Shown here piece by piece: positions 53,395-63,376 of a DNA stretch of 64,000 nucleotides. How positions within the stretch are numbered: the first letter of the stretch is position 1; each line of letters starts with the position of its first letter. The DNA comes from Asinibacterium sp. OR53 (GTDB lineage Bacteria; Bacteroidota; Bacteroidia; Chitinophagales; Chitinophagaceae): positions 3,319,220 to 3,383,219 of the forward strand of contig NZ_KI911562.1 of the NCBI RefSeq assembly GCF_000515315.1. Reading direction: 5' to 3'. Made by a program: the position numbers and the translations under genes. The notes beneath the pieces are model-generated. The model made no database searches. It was not told the origin of the DNA and saw nothing but the letters and a program-made list of their open reading frames with translations.

Positions 53395-55515
53395 TCATGC
53401 TTTTAAAACAATAGTAAATACTGTGTATTGCCCAAGTTCTGTACTCATTGTCAGTTGCCCTCCATGCCCCTTGGTTACAATATCATAACTCATAGACAAA
53501 CCAAGCCCTGTTCCCTGGCCTGTTGGCTTGGTAGTAAAAAAAGGCTGGAATATCTTTTCCCGGATAACAGGAGGTATACCCATACCATTGTCATACACAG
53601 TGATCATGATTTCTCCCTCTTTTTGTTTAGTACCTACTAAAACTGTGGGTTCATAGGGTTCAACAGCTTGTTTCTTCTTGTCTGTAACTGCATAAAAGGC
53701 ATTGGTGATGAGGTTGAGGATCACTCTGCCCATGTCCTGAGGAATGAGATTGATCTTCCTGATGGAATGATCAAATTCCGTTTTCATAATGGCATTGAAG
53801 GATTTATCTTTGGCACGAAGACCATGATAGGCCAGGCGCAGGTATTCACTACAAAGCTCATTAATATCTGTTGGTTCTTTTACACCATGGCTGTTCCGGC
53901 TATGCTGCAGCATCCCTTTGACGATGGCGTCGGCACGTTTTCCGTGGTGGTTGATCTTTTCCATATTTTGCCTGATATCTTTTGCAATCTCTGTTGCCGT
54001 TTGCAGGTTGCCTGTTGCCAGTTCAGCGTTCATCTCATCAATCAATTCATTATTAAGTTCTGAAAAGTTATTTACAAAATTTAGCGGGTTTTGAATTTCA
54101 TGTGCAATTCCGGCAGTAAGCTCTCCAAGGCTGGCCATTTTTTCGGATTGAATTAACTGCGCCTGCGTGGCATTGAGTTCTTCCATAGACTTTTGCAGTG
54201 CTACATTGGACTCTTCTACGACTTGTCTTTTCTGATCGAGTTCTGTCATGGTACGCTTCAATGCGTTGGTAAAGCGGAACAAAAGAATCAGTGATTGCAG
54301 GAAAAAGAAACTGATATAGCCTGCAAAAAGGGTATACTTTTGTGCTTTGATAATTTGAAAATACTCCAGTATAATAATAATAAAAACCAGTAATAACACA
54401 CCTGTACTCATCAACGCAAATATGGCACCTACCCGTTTATTACGCTGGGCTTTAATATAGATATAGAAGCCATACAGGATCATAAAAAGCATAACAAAAA
54501 GAAACACATTAAGGAGACTGGTAAAAACCATTGGTGGAAAAAGGAGAACAATCGCAGTAAGTGTCAAGCAGAAAAATAATTGTACCCCTATCACATATTT
54601 ATTTGTATCCTTTGGATACAACCGTTTTGTATAAAGGCTAAAAAAAATAACACTTATCAATAACGACAGATATTCAAAACGCACTGTAACTATCCAGGGG
54701 ATATCAGGGAAAATTGACTGTAACGCATAGGTGTGCGAGCCAATGATACGGTAGCTGTATGCTATAGCAAATAAAGAAAAATACAGGATTGATTTATCAT
54801 GTCGCCCAAAAAGGAATAAGCCAAAAAAGAAAAGACCCGTCATAAACAAGCAGCCGGTAAGCAAAAGGTCAAGGGCTTCGTCTACTTTTCTGTTGTGTAG
54901 TAACTTTGTATGATCGCCCAGAATGATCTCTTTGGTAACTCCCCCTCTTGAGTGTTTAAAATTGGCTACCTGTAATAACAGATGCAACGTATCTGCGTCA
55001 GTTACTACCTCTGTTATTTTATGGATGAACGCGGGTTTTGTTTTTTCATCAGATGTATCTGGGTTACCAGCAGCAGCTTGTTCAACACCATTTACAAAAA
55101 ACCGGCTCGAAGTATACACATCCGGAACCTGAATGGCCAGTTTATTTTGATGCCTGGGTAATAAAACAGTGAGTGTATACGAAGCATACCCCTTATCGGT
55201 AAGATGTACACCATTGATGAGATTGGTTCGCCAAAGAGAGGGAAGAGAAATGTAAGCAGGCAACACCGAAGGCGTATCGGTTGGCGTAAGAAGTTGTTTC
55301 CAATACATGGCCCATTCTCCATTTAGCGGAATGATTTTTTTGTTGAGATCCATTTGCCTGAGGTCAATAATTCCTTTCCGTGCAACCGGCACTGCTGTCT
55401 GACCGGATACAGAAGATACCGATAGTGAAAAAGAAAAAAAGAAAAAAAACGCAACTAAAATAAACCAGCGCCTTTTAAAGGGCAACATACTACAGGTGTT
55501 ATATTTTTCTATCAT
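53395..55515 (-). CDS. 7TM (7TMR-DISM-type) sensor histidine kinase
   Basis: 706 residues. A signal peptide is followed by a 7TMR-DISM extracellular beta-sandwich (about 35-215) and seven membrane helices (about 220-415). A coiled-coil [20 protein letters not shown] comes next. The kinase has HisKA with [20 protein letters not shown] (His about 478), and HATPase with [18 protein letters not shown] and [12 protein letters not shown] second start at 55488 would give a tighter signal peptide. The C-terminal 260 residues closely resemble those of the kinase at 58483. No receiver is adjacent, but two lie 3 kb upstream. Confidence 0.9.
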   Translation of the reverse strand: MIEKYNTCSMLPFKRRWFILVAFFFFFSFSLSVSSVSGQTAVPVARKGIIDLRQMDLNKKIIPLNGEWAMYWKQLLTPTDTPSVLPAYISLPSLWRTNLINGVHLTDKGYASYTLTVLLPRHQNKLAIQVPDVYTSSRFFVNGVEQAAAGNPDTSDEKTKPAFIHKITEVVTDADTLHLLLQVANFKHSRGGVTKEIILGDHTKLLHNRKVDEALDLLLTGCLFMTGLFFFGLFLFGRHDKSILYFSLFAIAYSYRIIGSHTYALQSIFPDIPWIVTVRFEYLSLLISVIFFSLYTKRLYPKDTNKYVIGVQLFFCLTLTAIVLLFPPMVFTSLLNVFLFVMLFMILYGFYIYIKAQRNKRVGAIFALMSTGVLLLVFIIIILEYFQIIKAQKYTLFAGYISFFFLQSLILLFRFTNALKRTMTELDQKRQVVEESNVALQKSMEELNATQAQLIQSEKMASLGELTAGIAHEIQNPLNFVNNFSELNNELIDEMNAELATGNLQTATEIAKDIRQNMEKINHHGKRADAIVKGMLQHSRNSHGVKEPTDINELCSEYLRLAYHGLRAKDKSFNAIMKTEFDHSIRKINLIPQDMGRVILNLITNAFYAVTDKKKQAVEPYEPTVLVGTKQKEGEIMITVYDNGMGIPPVIREKIFQPFFTTKPTGQGTGLGLSMSYDIVTKGHGGQLTMSTELGQYTVFTIVLKA

Positions 55516-55591
55516 AAAGAGTATGTTATAGCAAACTTATCTAATAAAGTGTTCGAAGGCTTGTCCCATTTTTATTTTATGTTACTATCTA

Positions 55592-57049
55592 TCAATGATG
55601 ATGCCTCCGTTTGATAATGCCTCCTGATGCTTCTTTTATCGCATTGGCAAAAACAAACGCTTCCGGATCAACGGAATAGATCAGGTTCTTTAATTTACGC
55701 AACTCCATACGGTTAATGACAGTAAAAATGATATCGCAGTCATTACTGATATCAAACCTGCCCGGAAGAAAGCCCCTCTCCCCTTTGTATACGGTAATAC
55801 CGCGGCCCAGTTTATTCACCAGTTGGTATTTGATCACTTCACTCTTGCCCGAAACAATTGTTACACCAGTATAAGCCTGCAAACCTTCTACAACATAATC
55901 GATAGAGCGGGTGGCCGTAAAATAAGTAAGGATGGAATACAGGGCTGTTTCCAGTCCGAATTTGAACGCCGCAATACCAAAGATGATGATGTTGATACCA
56001 AGAATAATCTCTGTGATGGTAAAGGAAGTCCTTTTCAATGTGTACAATGCCAGCACTTCGATACCGTCCAATGCTGTTCCGGCACGCATCAGGAGCCCGA
56101 TGCCGACTCCCAGGAATACCCCTCCGAAGATCGAGATGAGCAGCTTATCGGCCGTCAGTGCATAATCGGGAATGATCAACAAACAAATTCCCAGCAAGGC
56201 TACGCTGATCAATGCCCGGTAGGCAAACTTTTTCCCCACTGTAAAATAACTGACAATGATCAGCGGCAGGTTCAATACTAAAATAACGATACCCAGGTTG
56301 AAATGATACAATTCATGAACAAGTAAGGATACGCCGGTAATACCGCCATCAAAAAAACGATTGGGTACCATGAATAATTTTAAAGCAGTACCCGCTATCA
56401 CCACACCAAACAATATCAATAGCGTATCCTGCAGCCATTCAAAATGCCGGGGTTTATGTGAGGTTAGTGCTCTTTCGAGTTTCGATTGAACCTCCTGCAA
56501 TGTTTTTTGCTTCTGTGTTTCAAGATTGTTGCGGGCTGCCGCCGTAAAATAACGATGAAAAGACAGGAACTCGGCCTGCATCAGCAACCACTCTGTTTCT
56601 GTTTTGATCGCTCTCGTTTTTGCAAGCTCCTGGTGAAGTCTTTCTGCATTCGCCGCATATTCATTCGTGCCCAGATAATAGAGGTCGGCATCGCAAAGCA
56701 ATTCACTCAAATGATCAACGGGCGTCTGTGGCAGGTGCGTGGCCATGATCATCCGGCATATCCGTTCTATCTGTTCAACGTTATAGCCAAAATCGGGCAA
56801 GTGTTTTCTGGCTATTTTGCAGGCAACCGCCTCATGTTCATGGTGGTCGTGTAAAAAGCCGGCATCATGAAACAAAGCGGCTGTTTTGAGCAACACGAGA
56901 TCATCGCCGGTGATGTTTTCAGCAGCAGCCAGGTTTTCTGCCGCTTTAATAACGTACTGGGTATGTGCTACCGTATGATAGGTTATATAAGATGGCAGCC
57001 CCGTTTCCAGTTTAGGTATCAGGAATTGCTTCGCTTGTTCGTATTGCAT
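55592..57049 (-). CDS. HD-domain protein fused to YitT-family membrane protein
   Basis: 485 residues. Residues 1-150 are an HD phosphohydrolase-like domain: YHTVAHTQYV, LFHDAGF (HD), MATHLPQTP and LLCDADL (Asp). A charged helix (about 170-200) links it to a YitT_membrane domain of about five helices (about 205-390) and a C-terminal DUF2179 (about 395-475, FTVINRMELRKLKNLIYSVDPEAFVF). The HD part suggests hydrolysis of a nucleotide or second messenger controlling the transporter-like part. The tail is Arg/His-rich. Function unknown. Confidence 0.85.
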   Translation of the reverse strand: MQYEQAKQFLIPKLETGLPSYITYHTVAHTQYVIKAAENLAAAENITGDDLVLLKTAALFHDAGFLHDHHEHEAVACKIARKHLPDFGYNVEQIERICRMIMATHLPQTPVDHLSELLCDADLYYLGTNEYAANAERLHQELAKTRAIKTETEWLLMQAEFLSFHRYFTAAARNNLETQKQKTLQEVQSKLERALTSHKPRHFEWLQDTLLILFGVVIAGTALKLFMVPNRFFDGGITGVSLLVHELYHFNLGIVILVLNLPLIIVSYFTVGKKFAYRALISVALLGICLLIIPDYALTADKLLISIFGGVFLGVGIGLLMRAGTALDGIEVLALYTLKRTSFTITEIILGINIIIFGIAAFKFGLETALYSILTYFTATRSIDYVVEGLQAYTGVTIVSGKSEVIKYQLVNKLGRGITVYKGERGFLPGRFDISNDCDIIFTVINRMELRKLKNLIYSVDPEAFVFANAIKEASGGIIKRRHHH

Positions 57050-57070
57050 GAGGGTAAGTTTAGTAAGGCT

Positions 57071-58102
57071 TCAGTCCAGCACTTCGTAAATCATTACTTC
57101 GGCGGTTTTATTTTTCAAACTGGCCGGGCCAATCTTCCGGCAATTGAAGGATTGTTGTACTTTTTCATAACAGGCCTCATTAATCACAATCTGTCCACGA
57201 CCTGCCGCTGCCTGCAAACGCTGGGCCGTATTCACGGTATCTCCGATTACGGTAAAATCGAGCCGGCGAAGCGTTGCGGATCCAATGTTTCCGGAAATCA
57301 TCTCCCCACTGTTGATACCTATAGAAACCCGGGGAGAGAAGTCGTTATTGTCGGTCAAAGCAGATAGCTTATTGCGGATGGAAAGACAGGCATCGATGGC
57401 CCGGTCTAAATGATACTTTCCTTTGAACACCGCCATCACACAGTCGCCAATGAATTTATCGATCAGACCGTTTTGCGCGATGATCTCCTTCACCATCATG
57501 TCGAAATATTTGTTGAGCAACTTCACTACGGTATCCGGCGCCTCGGTTTCGCTGATGGCAGTGAAACCGCAAATGTCAATGAATGCCACAGAGGCTTCGA
57601 TGGTCTCATTTTCCATCAGTGAATGCTCATATTCTCTGCTCCCCATGAAATTCAGCACATTTTCATCTACATACATTTTGAGAATATTATTTTCTTTGAT
57701 GGCCTGCAAGGTTTCCTTTACCTGGTTCACATGACGGATGGTCTTTTCCATGGTGATCTCGAGGTCTTCAAAATTCACCGGCTTTGTAATAAAATCGAAT
57801 GCCCCGCGATTCATGGCAGTACGTATGTTGTCCATATCGCCATAAGCAGATACCATTACGGCTTTGGTAAGCGGGGCCGACTCAGTCAATTTACCGAGCA
57901 GGGTCAATCCATCCATTTCCGGCATATTGATATCGCTCAATACTACCGACACATCGGGATGCTGTTGTATTTTTTCCAGGGCATCATTGCCATTAACAGC
58001 GAACACGAATTCATAGTGCTGCTCCCTGATTTTTTGCCTGAACTTTTGGCGAATAAGCGTTTCGAGGTCCGCTTCGTCATCAGCTACCAGGATTTTTGTC
58101 AT
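57071..58102 (-). CDS. Receiver domain-adenylate cyclase (class III) response regulator
   Basis: 343 residues. The receiver (about 1-125) has ILVADDEADLE, phospho-acceptor Asp in VVLSDINMPEMDG, and ITKPVNFEDLE. A class III cyclase domain follows (about 160-343). Metal Asps are in VAFIDICGF and KFIGDCVMAVF. The base-selecting Lys of KFIGD and Asp of VIGDTVNTAQRLQ point to adenylate; Asn and Arg of NTAQR are the transition-state residues. It makes cAMP under control of a phosphorelay. Its ATG overlaps the end of the preceding receiver gene by 4 bp. Confidence 0.92.
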   Translation of the reverse strand: MTKILVADDEADLETLIRQKFRQKIREQHYEFVFAVNGNDALEKIQQHPDVSVVLSDINMPEMDGLTLLGKLTESAPLTKAVMVSAYGDMDNIRTAMNRGAFDFITKPVNFEDLEITMEKTIRHVNQVKETLQAIKENNILKMYVDENVLNFMGSREYEHSLMENETIEASVAFIDICGFTAISETEAPDTVVKLLNKYFDMMVKEIIAQNGLIDKFIGDCVMAVFKGKYHLDRAIDACLSIRNKLSALTDNNDFSPRVSIGINSGEMISGNIGSATLRRLDFTVIGDTVNTAQRLQAAAGRGQIVINEACYEKVQQSFNCRKIGPASLKNKTAEVMIYEVLD

Positions 58103-58476
58103 GCGGCTAGGCTTTTAAGTTTTTCTTTCAGGACAGTGAAGTCAACAGGCTTGGTCAAAAAATCATCAGCCCCCAGTTTCATGGCCTGGTTATAATTTTC
58201 ACTGTCGCCATAAGCCGTAATCATCATCACAGCCGGTGGCGGCGCTTCGTATTTTTCCTTGATCTGTTGCAATAATTGCAGGCCGCTGATCCCCGGCATA
58301 TTGATGTCGGAGAGGATCAGCACCGCTTCGTGGTAGTGTACGCTCATAAACTCCAGCGCCTCTTCCCCTGAATAAGCAAAGGCAAATTCCATTTCACCGC
58401 TCCTGATTTCCTTTCGAAAACGCTGCTCAAATAATATCTGTACATCTTTTTCGTCGTCTACAACTAAGATTTTCAT
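58099..58476 (-). CDS. CheY-like single-domain response regulator
   Basis: 125 residues. ILVVDDEKDVQ has the acidic pair, the phospho-acceptor Asp is in LILSDINMPGISG (about 58), and Thr/Ser and Lys are in MMITAYGD and FLTKPVDF. It has no output domain. It lies 6 bp after the kinase gene and overlaps the cyclase gene, so it is likely to shuttle phosphate between kinase and cyclase. Confidence 0.93.
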   Translation of the reverse strand: MKILVVDDEKDVQILFEQRFRKEIRSGEMEFAFAYSGEEALEFMSVHYHEAVLILSDINMPGISGLQLLQQIKEKYEAPPPAVMMITAYGDSENYNQAMKLGADDFLTKPVDFTVLKEKLKSLAA

Positions 58477-58482
58477 GTTAGA

Positions 58483-61146
58483 TTATGCTTTGTTGGGTAA
58501 ATGAATAATAAACTGAGCATATTCACCCTCTTTTGTTTCCACCTTCAATTCTCCGTTATGCCCTTTGGTAATGATTTCATAGCTCAGGCTTAACCCGAGC
58601 CCGGTACCTTCGCCGGCTGGTTTGGTGGTAAAGAATGGCTGAAATATCTTGTCCATCACTTTTTGAGGAATACCGAGCCCATTATCCCTGATCGTTATCG
58701 TAACGCCTCCCGGGTCATTCTTTGTTGTTACAGCAACTACAGGTTCATAGCTGCCGTTGGACTGTTTTTGTTTCTGCATTACAGAATAGAATGCATTGGT
58801 AAAGAGATTCAGCAATACCCTGCCAATATCCTGCGTAGCAACACTCACAAGCGGCAGGTCTTTATCGAAATGGTTTTCCATTTTTATGTTGAAGGATTTG
58901 TCCTTTGCCCTTAAACCATGATAACTCAGCCGCAGGCATTCGTCGGTCAGCAGATTGATGTCTGTAGGTTGTTTCTGTCCGCCACTGCTACGGCTGTGTT
59001 GCAGCATCCCCTTCACAATAGAATCGGCGCGTTTGCCATGATAAGTGATCTTCTCGCTATTCTGCTTCAGGTCTTCTGCCAGTTGCAAGGCTTCATTCAT
59101 ATTCCCCGACCTGATGGTTTCTTTCATCTCTTCCAGCAGTTCCATATTCACTTCCGAAAAATTATTAACGAAGTTGAGCGGGTTTTGAATTTCATGCGCA
59201 ATACCAGCTGTAAGCTCACCCAGCGAAGCCATTTTTTCGGACTGGATCAATTGTTTCTGCGTATTCTTCAGGCTGTCGATCGTTTGATTCAATTTCTTAA
59301 ATGATTCTGCATTCTCCAGGGCAATGGCCGTATAGATCGAAATGTTGCGCAGCATGTATAGGTGGTAGTCGGTATATGCATGCTTCAGAAAACTCTGCAC
59401 GGTAATCACACCGAGTATTTTATCCTTTACTTTCAAAGGAAGATAAAGGAGCGAGAGCGGTTGCGCGCCATGCATTGGCTTTGGCATATCCTGTAAATAC
59501 TGCTGGTATTCTTTCTCCAGGTCACTCATCACAATCTCTTTCCCGCCTGTATAACACAAGACTGCAAACTTGTTCTGGTCATAGAGTGAATTGGAATAGA
59601 AAGGAAGTGCCACCCCGTTCTCATACGTAGCAGGAAAGTCGATCTGCTTCGTTTCGTTATTGAAGATGCCTATACCGAATACAGTCGCATCCATGAGTGT
59701 GTTGGCATTATCATATACAGTACCAATAATGGTTGCTACTGAAAGCGAAGAAGTGATCTTGCGGCCGATCTCTCCCAGCAATTCTACATTGCTGTACGAT
59801 TGTTCCAGGTTCTCTTTTTGTATGGCCAGTTCCCGTGCTTTCGCATCAATTTCCTGTTTCTGTTTATGAAGCAGGATATTGGCCTTCTGCTTTTGCCGGT
59901 TGCTGCGGAACAAGATCACTGCCAGTACAACCAGGGTAAGCAATCCACCCAGCACCATGAGTATAACGGCACGCTCCCTTTTATTCTCTGCCTTCTGCAG
60001 GTCAATCTCAGCTTGTTTTTTATCGAGGTCAAAACTCGCCTGGAGTACGGCTGTTCTTCCTGCTATTTCCTTGCCCCTCAACGTGTCTTTCAGGTTGGAA
60101 GAGATCACCTGGTATTTATAAGCTGTATCCCACTGATGCAGTTTCGCAGCCGATTCAGCGATCAGGAGATTGATCTCCTGCAGAACCAGCCGCAAGCCTG
60201 TTTGTTTGGACAACAGCAGGGCATGTTTTGCATAATACAGGCCACTGTCTGGTCTTCCTGAATGGGTAAATGCCCTGCCAATCACCCACTCGTTCCAGGG
60301 GACCATTGTATTTCTGACGCCTTTATATAAATAATAGTTCAGCGAGGGCCTGACATAAGAGAATACTTCCTCGTATTTTCCCATGCGTTCATACACGTCC
60401 GCGATGTTGGAATAGTCGACATAGATAGCAGCGGAATCTTTCCGTGCTTCGTCAAGACGGAGGCCTTTGGTATATGCATCCATCGCAGCGGGGTAATTAC
60501 CCTGGGTCTTGTAAGTTTTGCCTATGGCATTGTAAGCCCGGCCTATAGCAAGCTTATCCCCAATACTCTCCGCCTGCCTGAGCGACGCCGTTTGGTAAGG
60601 GATCGCTTTTTCATACTCGCCTATAATGTTGTAGAAATATCCCAATAATCTATTGATATCCGCAATTAGTTTAACATCTCCGGACTGTTCGGCCATTTTC
60701 AAAGCGCGTAAAAAATGATCGAGTGCCGGTGCATAATTGCCTTCATCCATCAGCAGGTTGCCACGCATGGTTAACAGGTAAAACTGACCATTGGTATCAT
60801 GGGCGAATACTAAAAGTGGTTCCGCTTCTGTGAATGTTTTAGTGGCTGAAGAAAAATTGGAAACATCATAGTACCGGACGGCTTTGACTGTAAGGGCATT
60901 CCCTTTTCCTTTTTTATAATCCAGTTTGTCGGAGAGGATAAGGGCCAGATTGATCAGAGAATCTACCTTTTGGGGTTTGGTACGGCGCAGTTCAACCGCG
61001 AGTTGGTTCATGAGGTTTACTTTATCCGTATCCTCTCGTTGATGTGTTGCCAATATCCTGGCAAGGCTGTCGGCGACACGCGATTGCCCAAAGAGATTAC
61101 CCGCTGCAAGCAACAGTGACAAAAGTAGAAGCAGTTTACTTCGCAT
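58483..61146 (-). CDS. TPR/GAF sensor histidine kinase
   Basis: 887 residues. A signal peptide (cleavage near NLFGQ) and about seven TPR repeats (about 40-350, e.g. AYNAIGKTYKTQGNYPAAMDAY) are followed by one membrane helix (about 393-412). A coiled-coil and a GAF domain (about 455-610) come next. The HisKA has [20 protein letters not shown] and the HATPase has NLFTNAFYSV, DNGLGIPQ and GTGLGLSLSYE. It is the first gene of the minus-strand signalling cluster. A strong match of its kinase half to the 7TM kinase at 53395 suggests duplication. Confidence 0.93.
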   Translation of the reverse strand: MRSKLLLLLSLLLAAGNLFGQSRVADSLARILATHQREDTDKVNLMNQLAVELRRTKPQKVDSLINLALILSDKLDYKKGKGNALTVKAVRYYDVSNFSSATKTFTEAEPLLVFAHDTNGQFYLLTMRGNLLMDEGNYAPALDHFLRALKMAEQSGDVKLIADINRLLGYFYNIIGEYEKAIPYQTASLRQAESIGDKLAIGRAYNAIGKTYKTQGNYPAAMDAYTKGLRLDEARKDSAAIYVDYSNIADVYERMGKYEEVFSYVRPSLNYYLYKGVRNTMVPWNEWVIGRAFTHSGRPDSGLYYAKHALLLSKQTGLRLVLQEINLLIAESAAKLHQWDTAYKYQVISSNLKDTLRGKEIAGRTAVLQASFDLDKKQAEIDLQKAENKRERAVILMVLGGLLTLVVLAVILFRSNRQKQKANILLHKQKQEIDAKARELAIQKENLEQSYSNVELLGEIGRKITSSLSVATIIGTVYDNANTLMDATVFGIGIFNNETKQIDFPATYENGVALPFYSNSLYDQNKFAVLCYTGGKEIVMSDLEKEYQQYLQDMPKPMHGAQPLSLLYLPLKVKDKILGVITVQSFLKHAYTDYHLYMLRNISIYTAIALENAESFKKLNQTIDSLKNTQKQLIQSEKMASLGELTAGIAHEIQNPLNFVNNFSEVNMELLEEMKETIRSGNMNEALQLAEDLKQNSEKITYHGKRADSIVKGMLQHSRSSGGQKQPTDINLLTDECLRLSYHGLRAKDKSFNIKMENHFDKDLPLVSVATQDIGRVLLNLFTNAFYSVMQKQKQSNGSYEPVVAVTTKNDPGGVTITIRDNGLGIPQKVMDKIFQPFFTTKPAGEGTGLGLSLSYEIITKGHNGELKVETKEGEYAQFIIHLPNKA

Positions 61147-61198
61147 GGTATTATATAGATAGCTTAATATGCCCGCAGGTCCGGCTGCACAGAATCAT

Positions 61199-61249
61199 GC
61201 CTTAAATTATGAAAAATCTGCAAGAATCCTAATTTTCATAATTTAAGGC
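61199..61249. repeat. 17-bp inverted repeat in intergenic region
   Basis: The 17-base arm 61199-61215 (GCCTTAAATTATGAAAA) is exactly inverted at 61233-61249, around a 17-base loop. An outer imperfect pair (GAATCATGCC, GGCATGAATC) surrounds it. No T tract follows; it lies between the kinase gene and the short minus-strand ORF. Confidence 0.65.
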
Positions 61250-61268
61250 CTCTAGCAGGCATGAATCG

Positions 61269-61442
61269 TTAGCTTCTTACCTGTCCACTGCCTTTGATGA
61301 TCCATTTATAGCTGGTGAGTTCTTCCAGGTTTGCATAACTTGCCTCATCGGCATAAATTTCTACCTATTTTTCTGCAAGTGGTAGCGCCGGTTCGGACAA
61401 TATGAAATTGGCGGTTTTCTCACAATAGTAACAACTATTCAT
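61269..61442 (-). pseudogene. Short ORF of 57 codons with an in-frame amber stop
   Basis: From ATG 61442, the frame reads MNSCYYCEKTANFILSEPAL and PLAEK, then TAG, then VEIYADEASYANLEELTSYKWIIKGSGQVRS, and ends TAA. Both halves look protein-like in one frame, so a single nonsense mutation or recoding is likely. No family recognised. A Cys-x-x-Cys near the start could bind metal. AAAGAAA precedes the ATG. Confidence 0.4.
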
Positions 61443-61555
61443 TTTCTTTAACAAAAGGCAGGAAATATCTCTATTCTTTTAAGCAATCTCTAAGTCTTTG
61501 CAGACAACGTTATCCGGAAAACAGGGTAGGAAAAAAATTGCTATTTTTAAGGCAC

Positions 61556-62248
61556 GTGAAAATCTCTGTCATTATACCCACTTACCAGGAAGCGGAAAAC
61601 ATATCCGCACTCATCCATTTTCTTCAACTACACGGGAATGATGGCATTGCCGAGATCATCGTCAGCGATGGCGGAAGTACAGACGATACCATACAGGTTG
61701 CCGGGCTTGCAGGGGCAAAAACACTGTTATCTCCTGTAAAAGGGCGGTCGGGGCAAATGAATTACGGAGTTTCTTTCGCTTCCGGTGATATCCTGTATTT
61801 CATCCATGCAGATACGTTTCCACCCACCAGTTTTGTGAATGATATACAGCGTGCTGTAGCAGATGGCTATGCATTTGGCCGGTACAGAACAAAGTTCAAC
61901 AGCAGAAAATGGCTGTTAAAGCTCAATGCCTTCTTTACCCGCTTTGACCTTTTCGTTTGTTATGGCGGAGACCAGACCCTGTTTATGACCAGGCAATTAT
62001 TTGAAGAAACAGGTGGCTTTGATACAGCTATGCTGATCATGGAGGATTATGATATGGTTCATAGGGCAAAAGCAAGGGCCAGGTACAGTATCCTCAGAAA
62101 AAGCGCCCTCGTGTCTGCCCGTAAATACGATACCAATTCCTGGTGGCAGGTACTGAAAGCAAACTATACCATCATACAACTCTTCAAAAAGGGCGCTTCG
62201 CAGCAGCATATGGTTGACAGCTATAAAAGAATGCTTACGTATAGGTAA
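61556..62248 (+). CDS. Glycosyltransferase family 2 (TIGR04283-like)
   Basis: About 230 residues from the GTG at 61556; an upstream TTG at 61538 is in frame. GT-A fold with SVIIPTYQEAENISALI at the N-terminus, then SDGGSTDDTI (UDP-sugar Asp), and the catalytic HADTFPP (DxD-like) at about 84. FGRYRT and GGDQTLFMTRQLFEETGGF come later. It transfers a sugar to an unknown acceptor, in the cytoplasm or at the membrane face. No sugar operon surrounds it. Confidence 0.87.
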   Translation: MKISVIIPTYQEAENISALIHFLQLHGNDGIAEIIVSDGGSTDDTIQVAGLAGAKTLLSPVKGRSGQMNYGVSFASGDILYFIHADTFPPTSFVNDIQRAVADGYAFGRYRTKFNSRKWLLKLNAFFTRFDLFVCYGGDQTLFMTRQLFEETGGFDTAMLIMEDYDMVHRAKARARYSILRKSALVSARKYDTNSWWQVLKANYTIIQLFKKGASQQHMVDSYKRMLTYR

Positions 62249-62320
62249 AATAATCAATCCCTTGCTGGCAATTCTTCGTATTTAAGAAATATCAAGGACA
62301 CTATCTTATAATATTAATAT

Positions 62321-63376
62321 ATGCAGGAAGTTATCACAGGCATTCAACAGGTTGGTATTGGCGTTACAGACGCCGAAGAAGCAAAACACCTGTACAAAGA
62401 ACTGTTTGGAATGAATGTGCTGATCTTTGATGATAATGCGGCAGCGTCACTAATGACAGATTATACCGGCAGGGAAGTACATAACCGGCGGGCCATACTT
62501 TCTCTCAACATGAGTGGAGGTGGCGGTTTTGAGATATGGCAGTACACCAGCAGGAAACCTTCTATGCACGCCAGCATGCCTGCTCTGGGCGATACGGGCA
62601 TATTTGCCGTGAAAATAAAAGCAAGAAACGTATCAACTGCCCATGCACATTTCTCCCGCCTGTCCGGCGTGAAAGTTTCTGCTTTAATGGACTCGCCTGA
62701 CGACAGGAAACATTTCTGGATTACCGACCGTTATGGCAATCACTTTAACATGGTGGAAGGCGATGAATGGTTTCAAACGGATGACAAAGTTTGCGGAGGC
62801 GTGGTGGGTGCGGTGATTGGCGTAAGCAATATGACAAAAGCCCTGCATTTTTACAGAGACGTGATGGGGGTGACGGAAGTGGTTTACAGCGGCACAGCAC
62901 CCATGCTGGACACACCGGTTGACAGTGAGCCCGGGCGGGTATTTCACCGGGTGTTATTAAAGAAACAAGTGGCTAACAGGGGTGCCTTCAGCAAACTGCT
63001 TGGAGCGGTGCAGATAGAACTGGTAGAAGCAAAAGACCGTAATTCTCATAAAATTTATCACGATCGTTACTGGGGTGATTGCGGCTTTATACATCTCTGC
63101 TTCGACGTGTTGAACATGGATTCATTGAAAAGCCTTTCTTTCAGCTCAGGCTATCCTTTTACGGTAGACAGCGCTCATTCCTTTGCCATGGGTTCTTCCA
63201 CAGGAAGATTTTGTTATGTGGAGGACCCGGATGGCACTTTGATAGAACTGGTTGAAACACATAAAGTGCCCGTGTATGAAAAACTAGGGCTTTATTTTAA
63301 CCTGAAGAAACGAAAAAGAGATACCCCCTTGCCCGGCTGGATGATCAATATGCTGGCGTTAAATAAGATTCGTTAA
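62321..63376 (+). CDS. VOC-family (glyoxalase/dioxygenase-like) protein with two VOC domains
   Basis: 351 residues. Two VOC modules: about 1-150 (GIQQVGIGVTDAEEAKHLYKE... ITDRYGNHFNMVEGD) and 160-315 (VIGVSNMTKALHFYRDVMGV... YVEDPDGTLIELVET). The second has HLCFDV and the Glu of IELVE as candidate metal ligands. The specific reaction (isomerase, dioxygenase or lyase) cannot be read. Convergent with the next gene, overlapping it by 4 bp at the stops. Confidence 0.87.
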   Translation: MQEVITGIQQVGIGVTDAEEAKHLYKELFGMNVLIFDDNAAASLMTDYTGREVHNRRAILSLNMSGGGGFEIWQYTSRKPSMHASMPALGDTGIFAVKIKARNVSTAHAHFSRLSGVKVSALMDSPDDRKHFWITDRYGNHFNMVEGDEWFQTDDKVCGGVVGAVIGVSNMTKALHFYRDVMGVTEVVYSGTAPMLDTPVDSEPGRVFHRVLLKKQVANRGAFSKLLGAVQIELVEAKDRNSHKIYHDRYWGDCGFIHLCFDVLNMDSLKSLSFSSGYPFTVDSAHSFAMGSSTGRFCYVEDPDGTLIELVETHKVPVYEKLGLYFNLKKRKRDTPLPGWMINMLALNKIR

